A stretch of DNA of 13,878 bases from Candidatus Babelota bacterium (GCA_013213985.1 JABSSP010000055.1:1-13878), one strand, 5' to 3'. Counted from the stretch's first letter, positions 1 to 6,521 are shown. Numbers and translations are program-made. Notes: a model not told the origin generated them from the letters alone.

Positions 1-81
1 GTAACTCTATCTGAAACACAAAGTCAAGGATTAACAATTATGGATCACTTGTATACAACCATCAAGCATAAGATTGTTTAA
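1..81 (+). CDS. possible C-terminal end of an upstream gene (partial)
   Basis: Frame 1 is open from the first base to a TAA at 79-81, giving 26 residues that end in TIKHKIV. The other two + frames hit stops almost at once. If real, it is the tail of a gene entering from the left that converges on rlmB and overlaps its 3' end by about 20 bases. The fragment is too short to assign a family, and chance openness cannot be excluded. Confidence 0.3.
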   Translation, partial: VTLSETQSQGLTIMDHLYTTIKHKIV

Positions 82-817
82 TTTTTTGTGAGACCAAAAA
101 AAGTAAAATACCAGCAGCAACTGACGCGTTATAAGAAATATCGGCGGTGCGTTGTGGCAACGTAACTTGTTGACCATATTTATAAACTGCTGGAGATATG
201 CCGGCACCTTCGCCACCAATAACTAAACACACAGGCTTATCGTATTGCACGATAGTCGCATCTTTTCCGTCAAAGGATGCAAGGTTCAAATTGTATCCCG
301 CTTGTTTAAGTTCTTGTGCTGTAGCTTGTGCAGACGGTGATACATAAATTTCTAAATGTTCTGCAAGACCGGCGGACGCCTTTATTGTCGTTGAATTAAG
401 CGGTGCTGATTGTTTTTTAGTAATTATTATACCGTCAACACCAACACAATACGCAGAGCGCAAAATAGCACCAAGGTTACCGACATCTTGAATGCCATCA
501 AGCATCAATAAAAAAGTATGCTTTTGTGGATCAAATACTTTTTTACGAAACGGAAACGCTTGCACCCATGCAACAAATCCTTGGTGATCGCCACCATTGA
601 CCATCTTAGTTAAGACATCGCGACTTACATATTGAATGGGGACATGTTTGGGAATTAATTCTTCTATTTTACTAAAGGCTTTAGGTTTAATTTTTGTAGT
701 GTACAGGGTAATTAATTTTCTGCGTTTGGCTTTTAACAGTTCAATAATTGGATGAATTCCAAAAATTAAATCTCCCTGTACGGTTTTGCCTTTTTTGCTC
801 ATAGTTTTAGTTTCCAT
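62..817 (-). CDS. rlmB: TrmH/SpoU-family rRNA 2'-O-methyltransferase, RlmB-like
   Basis: Predicted SAM-dependent ribose methyltransferase of the SPOUT superfamily. RlmB methylates G2251 in the P-loop of 23S rRNA. The N-terminal part (about residues 18-80) looks like the L30e-like SpoU substrate-binding domain, beginning FGIHPIIELLKA. The C-terminal part carries the three SPOUT knot motifs: DVGNLGAILRSA (111-122, with N114 and R120), GGEGAGI (201-207, with E203) and ISYNASVAAGILL (227-239). Motif 3 is usually SLNVSVAAG, so the residues around N230 differ slightly. The length of 251 aa matches the family. The start is uncertain: ATG at 817 or an in-frame ATG at 802, and neither has a good Shine-Dalgarno. 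A tRNA Gm18 methylase (TrmH) is the main alternative, but the L30e-like extension favours RlmB. Confidence 0.85.
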   Translation of the reverse strand: METKTMSKKGKTVQGDLIFGIHPIIELLKAKRRKLITLYTTKIKPKAFSKIEELIPKHVPIQYVSRDVLTKMVNGGDHQGFVAWVQAFPFRKKVFDPQKHTFLLMLDGIQDVGNLGAILRSAYCVGVDGIIITKKQSAPLNSTTIKASAGLAEHLEIYVSPSAQATAQELKQAGYNLNLASFDGKDATIVQYDKPVCLVIGGEGAGISPAVYKYGQQVTLPQRTADISYNASVAAGILLFLVSQKIKQSYA

Positions 818-832
818 AAAATAAAATGAACC

Positions 833-859
833 TGTTAGTGAATATTCTTTATACTAACA
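833..859. repeat. perfect 7-bp inverted repeat upstream of rlmB
   Basis: TGTTAGT (833-839) and ACTAACA (853-859) are exact reverse complements separated by 13 bases. That spacer begins with the palindrome GAATATTC (840-847). On the minus strand the spacer also holds a TATAAA hexamer that could be the -10 of rlmB, although no good -35 was found. It could be an operator or a leader hairpin. Confidence 0.4.
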
Positions 860-904
860 TATTTTTAGGCAAACTTAATGATTAAGCCGATCAAACCGGA
901 CCGT

Positions 905-934
905 TTGCCGGCATACCGACCAATAAGATATAAT
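905..934 (+). promoter_or_regulatory. sigma70-type promoter for the 992 gene
   Basis: A perfect TATAAT at 929-934 is preceded, with an 18-base spacer, by TTGCCG (905-910), which matches the -35 consensus at 4 of 6 positions. Transcription would begin near 941, leaving a leader of about 50 bases with a clear ribosome binding site (AGAAGGA, 977-983). Confidence 0.5.
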
Positions 935-991
935 TAATAAGATAAAAAGAACAACAAATAAAAAACCTGATTTATCAGAAGGAAAAAACAA

Positions 992-1627
992 ATGAAAAAG
1001 TACAAATACATGCATCTTTTCTTGCTTCTTTCAGCAAGCGCAACGTCATTAATCTTGCAAGGAGATTTTGCAAAAATATTTGAAAAAATAGACAAAAAGA
1101 TGCATAAGACTTATCAAGCTGTTCAAAAAATGACACATACTGCTTTTGACGGTTGGTTTGATCAAAAAGATGACACCACAGAACAACGCGAACAAATTGT
1201 CATGAAAGAATCACCTGAAAAAGAAAGACTCAATATTATCATTTCAGGAATCACACAAGCCCCTGATCCAAACAAAGAAACATGGAATATTAATTCACGA
1301 GCAGGTTTTTCTCGTTTAAATGTACCATTACATAATGGACAAATTAGACTAACTATCAACACACATCGCCAAATTGCATCAATTGAATTTTCACAAGAAA
1401 AAAAAGAAGAGTTGGCCGACAAAACAAGCATCCGAAGAAGTGTTGCACAAAGTGCCTCTGGATTTTCTCGTTCCATGATAAACAAACCAACCACAAAGAA
1501 ACCAACTGTCATCTATGATTCTGGTACGCAAACAGTTACCATTTCAGTCCACACCAAACAACGTGACCATAAAAGGCCTGATCCGTTTGCTAAAACACTT
1601 CATTATCAAAACGGAACTCAGGAGTAG
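992..1627 (+). CDS. secreted protein of unknown function
   Basis: I do not recognise this 211-aa protein. It begins with a basic MKKYKY and a hydrophobic stretch (about residues 8-22), typical of a Sec signal peptide, so it is probably exported. Residues 26-50 look helical and charged. From about residue 78 the protein alternates short predicted strands (NIIISGI 81-87, GQIRLTINT 116-124, TVIYDSG 172-178, TVTISVH 181-187) with polar linkers rich in Lys, Arg and Thr. There is no cysteine, so no disulfides and no lipobox. The start is supported by AGAAGGA eight bases upstream of ATG and a TATAAT promoter. The strand pattern is compatible with a small beta-sandwich, such as an Hsp20-like fold, but no family motif supports that. 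Confidence 0.75.
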   Translation: MKKYKYMHLFLLLSASATSLILQGDFAKIFEKIDKKMHKTYQAVQKMTHTAFDGWFDQKDDTTEQREQIVMKESPEKERLNIIISGITQAPDPNKETWNINSRAGFSRLNVPLHNGQIRLTINTHRQIASIEFSQEKKEELADKTSIRRSVAQSASGFSRSMINKPTTKKPTVIYDSGTQTVTISVHTKQRDHKRPDPFAKTLHYQNGTQE

Positions 1628-1657
1628 AAGCGGTTTAACAATTGATTGCAATTTATT

Positions 1658-1710
1658 CGTACCCTTCGACAAGCTCAGGGCGAACGGAGTGAGAAACTGA
1701 GTACGGTATT
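1658..1710. repeat. REP-like palindromic repeat (CCCTTCGACAAGCTCAGGG core)
   Basis: The intergenic region holds CCCTTCGACAAGCTCAGGG at 1662-1680, followed by CGAACGGAGTGAG. CCCT and AGGG can pair, TTCG (1665-1668) can pair with CGAA (1681-1684), and outer arms CGTAC (1658-1662) and GTACG (1701-1705) close the element. From memory this is a widespread family of dispersed palindromic repeats in environmental bacteria. It is often mis-translated as peptides such as FDKLRANG or ALSLSKG, and both occur here in spurious reading frames. It lies between two + genes. Confidence 0.65.
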
Positions 1711-1802
1711 CACTCTTGAGTTTATGTGAACGCATGTTGCAAAATAAGATAAAGGTTTTACACTTTTAACTATAGATTTAGCTTAAAAAAATAAGGAAGC
1801 GC

Positions 1803-2510
1803 ATGTATATTGTAGAAGGAAATATCGGAGCAGGAAAATCAACCTTTATACAATTGGTTGCTGAGCATCTTTCGTATACATCAGTCGCTTTAGAATCATC
1901 CCACAGCTGGAAACGCCAAGATCATGCGCAATCATTGCTCGCTCATTTTTACCAAAAGCCTGACCGTTGGGCATACACACTAGAAACACTCACCATGACT
2001 TGTCGCGTTAAACAACATATCCATGAACAAAATAATAATCGCCCGTTTCGTTTAGTTGAACGTTCAATTTATTCTGGTTATCATGTATTTGCCTACAACA
2101 GTTACCAAAGCGGCTACATGAACGACGTTGAATGGAAAGTGTATAAAGACTGGTTCAATTTTTTAATCACTGGCCGCTGCACACAGCCACTCGGTTTTAT
2201 TTATTTGAAAGTAAATCCTGAAATTGCATTTGAACGAATTAAAAAACGTGATCACTTAGAAGAAAAAAAATTAACAATCGAATACTTACAACAACTTGAT
2301 AAATATCACGAAATGTTTTTACGTAAGCAACACAACGTTTTGGATGACATCAAAGATGTTCCGGTACTCACACTCGATTGTAATCAAGACTTTGAAAATA
2401 ACCCAGAAGTATTTGCAAAACATTTAGATCGCCTAAAGGCATTTTTTACCAACACCCAACGATTTACCCCAGCAATGCAAGAAAAAAGCGATACAACACG
2501 CGTACGATAA
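1803..2510 (+). CDS. deoxynucleoside kinase (dNK / deoxyadenosine-deoxyguanosine kinase family)
   Basis: Phosphorylates a deoxynucleoside to its 5'-monophosphate using a nucleoside triphosphate, in the salvage route to dNTPs; expected to be cytosolic. The P-loop GNIGAGKST is at residues 6-14. The VERSIYS segment (85-91) carries the ERS signature that follows the catalytic region in dNKs. FIYLKVNPEIAFERIKKRD (132-150) gives the conserved strand and the arginine-rich LID (R145, R149), followed by the YLQQLDKYHEMF helix (161-172). The length of 235 aa is normal. The start at 1803 has AAGGAAG (1793-1799) just upstream. Sequence alone does not settle whether it prefers purine or pyrimidine nucleosides. 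Salvage of host nucleosides would suit a bacterium with limited biosynthesis. Confidence 0.88.
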   Translation: MYIVEGNIGAGKSTFIQLVAEHLSYTSVALESSHSWKRQDHAQSLLAHFYQKPDRWAYTLETLTMTCRVKQHIHEQNNNRPFRLVERSIYSGYHVFAYNSYQSGYMNDVEWKVYKDWFNFLITGRCTQPLGFIYLKVNPEIAFERIKKRDHLEEKKLTIEYLQQLDKYHEMFLRKQHNVLDDIKDVPVLTLDCNQDFENNPEVFAKHLDRLKAFFTNTQRFTPAMQEKSDTTRVR

Positions 2511-2520
2511 AAAGGTGTAT

Positions 2521-2727
2521 ATGAATTACAAGCTGCTAAGCATTCTTACTTTACTTTTTTTTTCATCTTCAATACTTGCAATGTACAATCAGAAACAAAA
2601 ACAAGAAGTGTTATCCTTTTCAACGTATGTTGAAGATGAATCTTCAAGTGGCCTGAGTTCAAGTGATGAAGAAGAGACACCATCAAAAAAACTCCTAGTA
2701 AAAAAGCAAAACAACCACAGAGTATAA
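2521..2727 (+). CDS. small secreted protein, zero-frame part of a probable -1 frameshift gene
   Basis: This 68-aa reading frame begins at ATG 2521, chosen over GTG 2515 because AAAGGTG (2511-2517) is correctly spaced as its ribosome binding site. Residues 1-20 form a signal peptide with a strongly hydrophobic core ending SSILA. The mature part is acidic and serine-rich (EDESSSGLSSSDEEE), then turns basic. It starts 10 bases after the kinase stop, so the two are probably co-transcribed. The frame ends at 2725-2727, only 18 bases after an in-phase slippery heptamer. The -1 frame is open from 2670 to 3059, so this is probably the N-terminal part of a longer protein. Function is not recognised. 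Confidence 0.6.
   Translation: MNYKLLSILTLLFFSSSILAMYNQKQKQEVLSFSTYVEDESSSGLSSSDEEETPSKKLLVKKQNNHRV
2700..2706 (+). promoter_or_regulatory. A AAA AAG slippery heptamer, candidate -1 frameshift site
   Basis: In the zero frame the codons read GTA AAA AAG CAA, so the heptamer A AAA AAG has exactly the X XXY YYZ phasing of the E. coli dnaX frameshift site. A -1 slip enters the long open frame that ends at 3059. A second in-phase run, A AAA AAA (2685-2691), lies 15 bases upstream. Downstream there is only a weak stem (AACTTTT 2726-2732 with AAAGGTT 2746-2752, one G-U pair), set further away than usual. No strong Shine-Dalgarno-like stimulator was found. Confidence 0.45.
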
Positions 2728-3059
2728 CTTTTCCACGAGCAAAAAAAAGGTTCAAAAGAAATCAACACAGAGACTATAGAGCCAAGATAGCCGCAGCATT
2801 TCAGAAGTTAAGGAGCCAGTTAGAACAAGACTCTCAAAAGAAACGATCAAAAACAAAACCAATGAAACTCTCACAAGAAATAGAACAAAAGGAACTCACC
2901 CAAAAAGCAAAAAAATTGATTGATCAAGTTCCACCGGGGCAAGCAATGGAAGAGGATGATGAAAAAAGACTTGGCGCAATAATCAATCAATTGCGTGCAC
3001 TGGGTGCTGAAGAACAAGCAAATCAATTGCAACAAAAATGGGATGCAATGCTTAAATAA
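2706..3059 (+). CDS. -1 frame continuation of the small secreted protein (basic, helical C-terminal part)
   Basis: Reading on from base 2706 after a -1 slip adds 117 residues and gives a joined product of about 179 aa. The segment is very basic first (AKKRFKRNQHRDYRAK), then helical and rich in Gln, Lys and Glu, ending NQLQQKWDAMLK; heptad-like spacing of Leu suggests coiled-coil character. The only ATG in the frame that would give a sizeable separate product is at 2862. It has no ribosome binding site (the preceding bases are almost all A and C), and it would discard about 50 open codons. That argues against an independent 65-aa gene. Explanations in order of preference are programmed frameshifting, a one-base assembly deletion in a poly-A run, or a recently broken gene. 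The stop lies 4 bases from the convergent end of truB. Confidence 0.5.
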   Translation, partial: AKQPQSITFPRAKKRFKRNQHRDYRAKIAAAFQKLRSQLEQDSQKKRSKTKPMKLSQEIEQKELTQKAKKLIDQVPPGQAMEEDDEKRLGAIINQLRALGAEEQANQLQQKWDAMLK

Positions 3060-3063
3060 AACA

Positions 3064-3825
3064 TTAAATGATAGTTGATTTATATTCTTCTAACTTTTCT
3101 ACCATGGTAGTAATTGGTATTAAGTTTTCATCAACCTCATGATGCGTATTCATGTCATGTAATTTAATTGCTTTATCCACATTAAACGGGCCAATGACAG
3201 TTCTTCTAAGCACGTGCGTTGTTGCACAGGTTCCTAATTTTACTGCAATGTCATTGACCAATACCCGAATATACGTGCCATGCGAAACATGGGCACTGAT
3301 GGTAAAACGCGGTGATTCAAAATCAAGCAGTTCAAGAGAATAAATTTTAACGAGTCGTGATTTTTTTTCTGCTACTTTTTGTAAAACTGACTGAGACATT
3401 TCTTTTGTACGTGCTAGGTCTGACAAACGCACACCTTGGTGTTTAAGTGCTGAAAATAATGGAGGAATTTGAGTATATCCAGAACCGAATGATTCTAAAA
3501 CTTTTTCAATGTCTGCACGCGTGATGTCAGGAACTTTTTCAGCGTGAACAACGTCACCCATAATATCAAGCGTATTTGTTTTTTGCCCAAGCACCCCGGT
3601 AGCAATATATGTTTTGTCTAAAGGCATAATTTGCGGAATAACACGCGTTGCACTGCGCGCAACTGCAACAACAAGTAACCCCGTTGCAAAACGATCAAGC
3701 GTCCCCGTATGGCCCACCTTCGTTTTTTTTGGCAATAACCAGCGAATGTGTGAAATACATTTAAATGATGTCATGTCAGCAGGTTTGTCGACAAGCAAAA
3801 AACCTTCTATTGGATATTCTTCCAT
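3064..3825 (-). CDS. truB: tRNA pseudouridine-55 synthase
   Basis: TruB isomerises U55 to pseudouridine in the T-loop of most tRNAs. The N-terminal GFLLVDKPADMTSF is the family's motif I, and GHTGTLDRFATGLL (38-51) holds the catalytic aspartate D44. KTYIATGVLGQKTNTLD follows as the usual third block, and SHGTYIRVLVNDIAVKLG gives the conserved C-terminal catalytic motif with its RNA-contacting arginine. At 253 aa it is shorter than E. coli TruB (about 314), consistent with lack of the C-terminal PUA-like extension. It starts 8 bases after the tyrS stop, so the two form a transcription unit. The ribosome binding site is weak (AAAGA). Confidence 0.93.
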   Translation of the reverse strand: MEEYPIEGFLLVDKPADMTSFKCISHIRWLLPKKTKVGHTGTLDRFATGLLVVAVARSATRVIPQIMPLDKTYIATGVLGQKTNTLDIMGDVVHAEKVPDITRADIEKVLESFGSGYTQIPPLFSALKHQGVRLSDLARTKEMSQSVLQKVAEKKSRLVKIYSLELLDFESPRFTISAHVSHGTYIRVLVNDIAVKLGTCATTHVLRRTVIGPFNVDKAIKLHDMNTHHEVDENLIPITTMVEKLEEYKSTII

Positions 3826-3833
3826 TTTATTCT

Positions 3834-5024
3834 TTACGCAATTTTATAAAATCTATGTTTACCAACTTTAATGATCATATCTTTTTTATGTTTTATTTCT
3901 GCTTTAAAGTCTGTAATTTTTTTATCATCAATTGCAACCGCTCCTGCTTCAATGAGCCTTTTTGCTTCTGAGGTAGTCTTTACTGCATCTAACGTTTTTA
4001 ATAATTCTACAATCCAAATCGGATTTTTTAAATCTTCAGGTAATTTAACTGGTGCTACTTGTGAGTAATCTTTTTGTTGAAATAATTTTTCAAATGCATC
4101 GCGAGCTTTTTCAGCTTCTTGTTGTGACCAGAACTTTTCAATAATATCGTAGGCCATGTCTTTTTTGAGTGCCATGGGGTGTAAGTTGCCCGAGGCAATG
4201 CGCTCTTGAAAACTACTAATTTCTTGAGAGCTTTTATTGAGCAATAATTCAAAGTAACGCCACATCAAGTTATCGGACATTGACATTAATTTTCCAAATG
4301 CTTGGTCTGCTGGCTCAGCTAGCCCAATAGTATTGCCCAACGATTTAGACATTTTTTCATGGCCATCAAGGCCTTCAAGCAACGGCGTGGTTATGACAAC
4401 TTGTGGTTCTTGCCCTGATTGCTCTTGTAAAAAACGACCCATCAACAAATTAAATGTTTGGTCGGTTCCACCCAGTTCAACATATGATTCAATTGCAATT
4501 GAGTCATAACCCTGAAAAAGAGGATATAAAAGTTCATGAAATCTAATGGGTTGTTTGTTTTTGATTCGATTAGCAAAATCGTCACGCTCAATTAAACGCG
4601 CAACAGTCACAAGTGCGCATAATTTTACTACGTCTTGACTTGTTAATTTGTCGAGCCATTCAGAATTATACCGAATGGTCATCTTATCAGTGTCTAAAAT
4701 TTTACCGACTTGTTCAAAATAGGTTTTGGTATTTTTTTTAATTTCTTTTTCAGTAAGTGATGGACGAGTTTTTGATTTGCCTGTGGGATCGCCAATGCGT
4801 GCGGTATAGTCACCAATAATTAAAATAATGTCGTGCCCAAGATCTTGAAACTGTTTCATTTTAGACAAAACTACCGCATGACCAAGATGCAAGTCAGGAG
4901 TTGTTGGGTCCATGCCCAGCTTAATTTTTAACTTTTTACCTTTTTTTAGTTTTTCAGCCAGTGCACCTTCTGGTAACACTTGGCTGGTGCCGGATGTAAG
5001 AATATCCAACGCGTTATTTTTCAT
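3834..5024 (-). CDS. tyrS: tyrosyl-tRNA synthetase
   Basis: Class I aminoacyl-tRNA synthetase that activates tyrosine and charges tRNA-Tyr in the cytosol. The HIGH-equivalent HLGH is at residues 46-49, within PDLHLGHAVVLSKMKQFQ. GGTDQTFN (185-192) is the TyrRS/TrpRS signature, and KMSKS is intact at 224-228. Residues from about 335 to the end form an S4-type RNA-binding domain (TSEAKRLIEAGAV and GKHRFYKI). HLGH with an intact KMSKS and a total of 396 aa fits the TyrZ-like subclass rather than E. coli TyrS. No Shine-Dalgarno precedes the start. A promoter about 45 bases upstream appears to drive tyrS-truB. Confidence 0.95.
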   Translation of the reverse strand: MKNNALDILTSGTSQVLPEGALAEKLKKGKKLKIKLGMDPTTPDLHLGHAVVLSKMKQFQDLGHDIILIIGDYTARIGDPTGKSKTRPSLTEKEIKKNTKTYFEQVGKILDTDKMTIRYNSEWLDKLTSQDVVKLCALVTVARLIERDDFANRIKNKQPIRFHELLYPLFQGYDSIAIESYVELGGTDQTFNLLMGRFLQEQSGQEPQVVITTPLLEGLDGHEKMSKSLGNTIGLAEPADQAFGKLMSMSDNLMWRYFELLLNKSSQEISSFQERIASGNLHPMALKKDMAYDIIEKFWSQQEAEKARDAFEKLFQQKDYSQVAPVKLPEDLKNPIWIVELLKTLDAVKTTSEAKRLIEAGAVAIDDKKITDFKAEIKHKKDMIIKVGKHRFYKIA

Positions 5025-5066
5025 AATGGTATAATCACTTTTTACTTTAAACTAAATAGCTCGCTT

Positions 5067-5096
5067 ATTATGCAGTATAGCCATTCACACTGTTAA
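5067..5096 (-). promoter_or_regulatory. promoter of tyrS-truB
   Basis: On the minus strand TTAACA (5091-5096) and CATAAT (5067-5072) each match the sigma70 consensus at 5 of 6 positions and are separated by 18 bases. Transcription would begin near 5060, about 35 bases before the tyrS start codon. Confidence 0.5.
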
Positions 5097-5117
5097 ATAA
5101 AACAATACTAAACAAAA

Positions 5118-5663
5118 TTAGTTTTTAGCGCATGTCCATTTATTAAACATGCGCACTACGGACAGACTGTCAGTTGGCAATTCATCACGATTTTTTGCAA
5201 TCCATCGTAATTCTTTTGACTCACGATTTTGAATAAATTGTTCATTGCTTGTCACTTGCAATAAAAAGCGCACATCATAATGGTCATGCTCTTTTTCTTT
5301 TTTATTTGCAGGAATACGATGAATATCAAGATCGAAAATTTTTTCGCTGACAGGCACAATATTTTGAATACCTGACTCTTCTTGCGCTTCTTTAACAGCA
5401 ATCGATAGCACATCATGATCACCGTCACAATGTCCACCAAGCTGGCACCAAACATTAAATTTCGCATGAAGCATTAAAAGGACTTTTGACTTGTCTTTAT
5501 TTAAAAGCCATGCAGAAGCGGTAAAATGTCCAATTTCCAAAGAACGTTCAAAACAATCTTCATGTTGATGCGCAAAAGCAAGCATGCGCTCCTTAGCCTC
5601 TTTTTCTTCTTGCGCAGAAGGAATATATTCTGTAAGCAGCTGTATAAGCTTATTTCTTTTCAT
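5118..5663 (-). CDS. Nudix hydrolase
   Basis: Nudix enzymes cleave a nucleoside diphosphate linked to another moiety, using Mg2+ or Mn2+. The box spans residues 77-99 (GHCDGDHDVLSIAVKEAQ, then EESGI). K91 replaces the usual Arg, while E92, E95 and E96, the metal-binding glutamates of REUxEE, are present. The first glutamate of the consensus is His at position 83. The sequence before it (HFTASAWLLNKDKSKVLLML, then WCQLGGHCDGD) matches the GGHxDGDED-type subfamily whose substrates are mostly unknown. The length of 181 aa is normal. AGGA (5671-5674) lies 7 bases before the start, inside the end of the upstream membrane protein gene, so the two are translationally close and form an operon. The substrate cannot be named. 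Confidence 0.82.
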   Translation of the reverse strand: MKRNKLIQLLTEYIPSAQEEKEAKERMLAFAHQHEDCFERSLEIGHFTASAWLLNKDKSKVLLMLHAKFNVWCQLGGHCDGDHDVLSIAVKEAQEESGIQNIVPVSEKIFDLDIHRIPANKKEKEHDHYDVRFLLQVTSNEQFIQNRESKELRWIAKNRDELPTDSLSVVRMFNKWTCAKN

Positions 5664-5667
5664 ATCA

Positions 5668-6360
5668 TTATCCTATAAAACATTTACTTAGAAGGAGCCC
5701 ACTGTACAAGACAAGACCACCAACCGGCCGTACTACAAAAATGAAAAATAAAAAAGAAAAAAGCATATAATACAGTGGATTATAACTCATAATACTTTCT
5801 CGATTTGAAAAAAACGCATAACGTAGTGTATTAAAAGCAAAGGTTAACCCAGAAAGCAAAATATTAAGACGGGTAAAGGCAAATAAAATAAACGAAAAAG
5901 AAAGAACTAATGAAGAAACATTCGGAGCATTTTGAGCAAGATAATAATAACATGAAAAATCACGTAAGCTCAGTGCATACTTCAATGCGCAACGTGCAGA
6001 CTCTCCAAAAAATACAACCAGCGCTATAATCCCTAGAAAAGAAAAAATGATGTGGGTTATCGTATCAGAATAATAAGCGAGTATTTGTTTTAGTTTTGCA
6101 TGCTTGCCACGTATCGCGGATTTATCAATTACAATAGATTTAAACCAGCCAAATTGTAAAAAAATAAAACAGAAAAAACCGATAATATCGGTATGAACAA
6201 ATGGATTAAACGTCAAATAACCGTCCCGTTCTGGCGTATCGTCTCCCATTTGTAGAGCAACCCAGGCTCGAAACCACCCAACAATAGAAGCGGTAAAGCC
6301 ATAAGCCAGGACAGTTGCGATAGTCCCTATAATAATTTCAGAAGTTCCGACAGTGATCAT
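5668..6360 (-). CDS. M50-like (site-2 protease family) membrane protein without HExxH, probable pseudoprotease
   Basis: A 230-aa polytopic membrane protein with about five or six hydrophobic segments. Residues 27-60 align by eye with the group of M50 proteins that read HExxHAWVAxxLGDxTAxRxGRLTLNPxxHxDPIG. Here it is VGWFRAWVALQMGDDTPE..GYLTFNPFVHTDIIG. The downstream FGWFKSIVID (70-79) matches the usual FGWAKPVPVN, and LNILLSGL (165-172) matches LNLLPIPPLDG. All three HExxH residues are replaced (V27, G28, R31), although D58 of NPxxHxD is kept. Zinc hydrolysis is therefore unlikely; a scaffold or chaperone role, as in rhomboid pseudoproteases, is possible. I place the start at ATG 6360 (AAGGA at 6371-6375) rather than a TTG at 6414 that lacks a ribosome binding site. 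It is followed immediately by the Nudix gene. Confidence 0.7.
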   Translation of the reverse strand: MITVGTSEIIIGTIATVLAYGFTASIVGWFRAWVALQMGDDTPERDGYLTFNPFVHTDIIGFFCFIFLQFGWFKSIVIDKSAIRGKHAKLKQILAYYSDTITHIIFSFLGIIALVVFFGESARCALKYALSLRDFSCYYYLAQNAPNVSSLVLSFSFILFAFTRLNILLSGLTFAFNTLRYAFFSNRESIMSYNPLYYMLFSFLFFIFVVRPVGGLVLYSGLLLSKCFIG

Positions 6361-6436
6361 AATTAATGTTTCCTTGAAAAAAAGACCCCCATACGCTGCA
6401 AAAAAGCTCAGCAAGCGCGTTACAGTTTATATAACA

Positions 6437-6465
6437 AGTATAAAGTAAAGGTAAATCAGGGTCAA
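6437..6465 (-). promoter_or_regulatory. divergent promoter, M50-like gene side
   Basis: On the minus strand TTGACC (6460-6465), a 17-base spacer and TATACT (6437-6442) give 5 of 6 matches in both hexamers. Transcription would start near 6430, leaving a leader of about 70 bases before ATG 6360. Confidence 0.55.
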
Positions 6466-6505
6466 ACGGCAGATTATACATTACTTTGACCCTTTTTTAC
6501 TTTAT
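6440..6505. repeat. imperfect inverted repeat containing both divergent promoters
   Basis: AGGGTCAAA (6458-6466) is the exact reverse complement of TTTGACCCT (6485-6493). Further out, ATAAAGTAAA (6440-6449) is the exact reverse complement of TTTACTTTAT (6496-6505). The inner and outer blocks are separated by 8 bases on the left and 2 on the right, so the arms differ by a 6-base indel. Each inner block contains a TTGACC -35 element. It could be an operator, or a promoter duplicated in inverted orientation. Confidence 0.6.
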
Positions 6506-6514
6506 GGGTAAAAT
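6486..6514 (+). promoter_or_regulatory. divergent promoter, valS side
   Basis: TTGACC (6486-6491), a 17-base spacer and TAAAAT (6509-6514) match consensus at 5 of 6 positions each. Transcription is expected 6-8 bases downstream, at about 6520-6522, which is the proposed valS start codon. The mRNA may therefore be leaderless, which would explain the absence of a ribosome binding site. Confidence 0.5.
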
Positions 6515-6521
6515 ATATGGT

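Noticed and set aside
818..991. GC-richer patch near 887-918, checked for a tRNA or small RNA
   Set aside because: Only a 5-bp CAAAC/GTTTG stem could be formed. There is no cloverleaf and no terminator.
1544..1735. Minus-strand 63-aa frame across the REP-like repeat
   Set aside because: It contains the ALSLSKG peptide typical of translating this repeat, and it overlaps the secreted protein gene on the other strand.
2862..3059. Independent 65-aa gene starting at ATG 2862
   Set aside because: There is no ribosome binding site, and the same frame is open for about 60 codons upstream, so it is better read as the tail of a frameshifted gene.
6361..6414. Start of the M50-like protein at TTG 6414
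   Set aside because: No ribosome binding site precedes it. ATG 6360 has AAGGA ten bases upstream and begins just before the first membrane segment.
6458..6498. Stem AGGGTCAAA / TTTGACCCT followed by six T, resembling an intrinsic terminator or attenuator before valS
   Set aside because: The loop is 18 bases, no + gene lies upstream to terminate, and the arms coincide with the -35 boxes of two good divergent promoters. No T-box features were found.
6486..6521. N-terminal extension of ValRS from TTG 6486 or ATG 6504
   Set aside because: The extension overlaps the promoter, has no ribosome binding site, and MDKRYN at 6522 is the usual family start.
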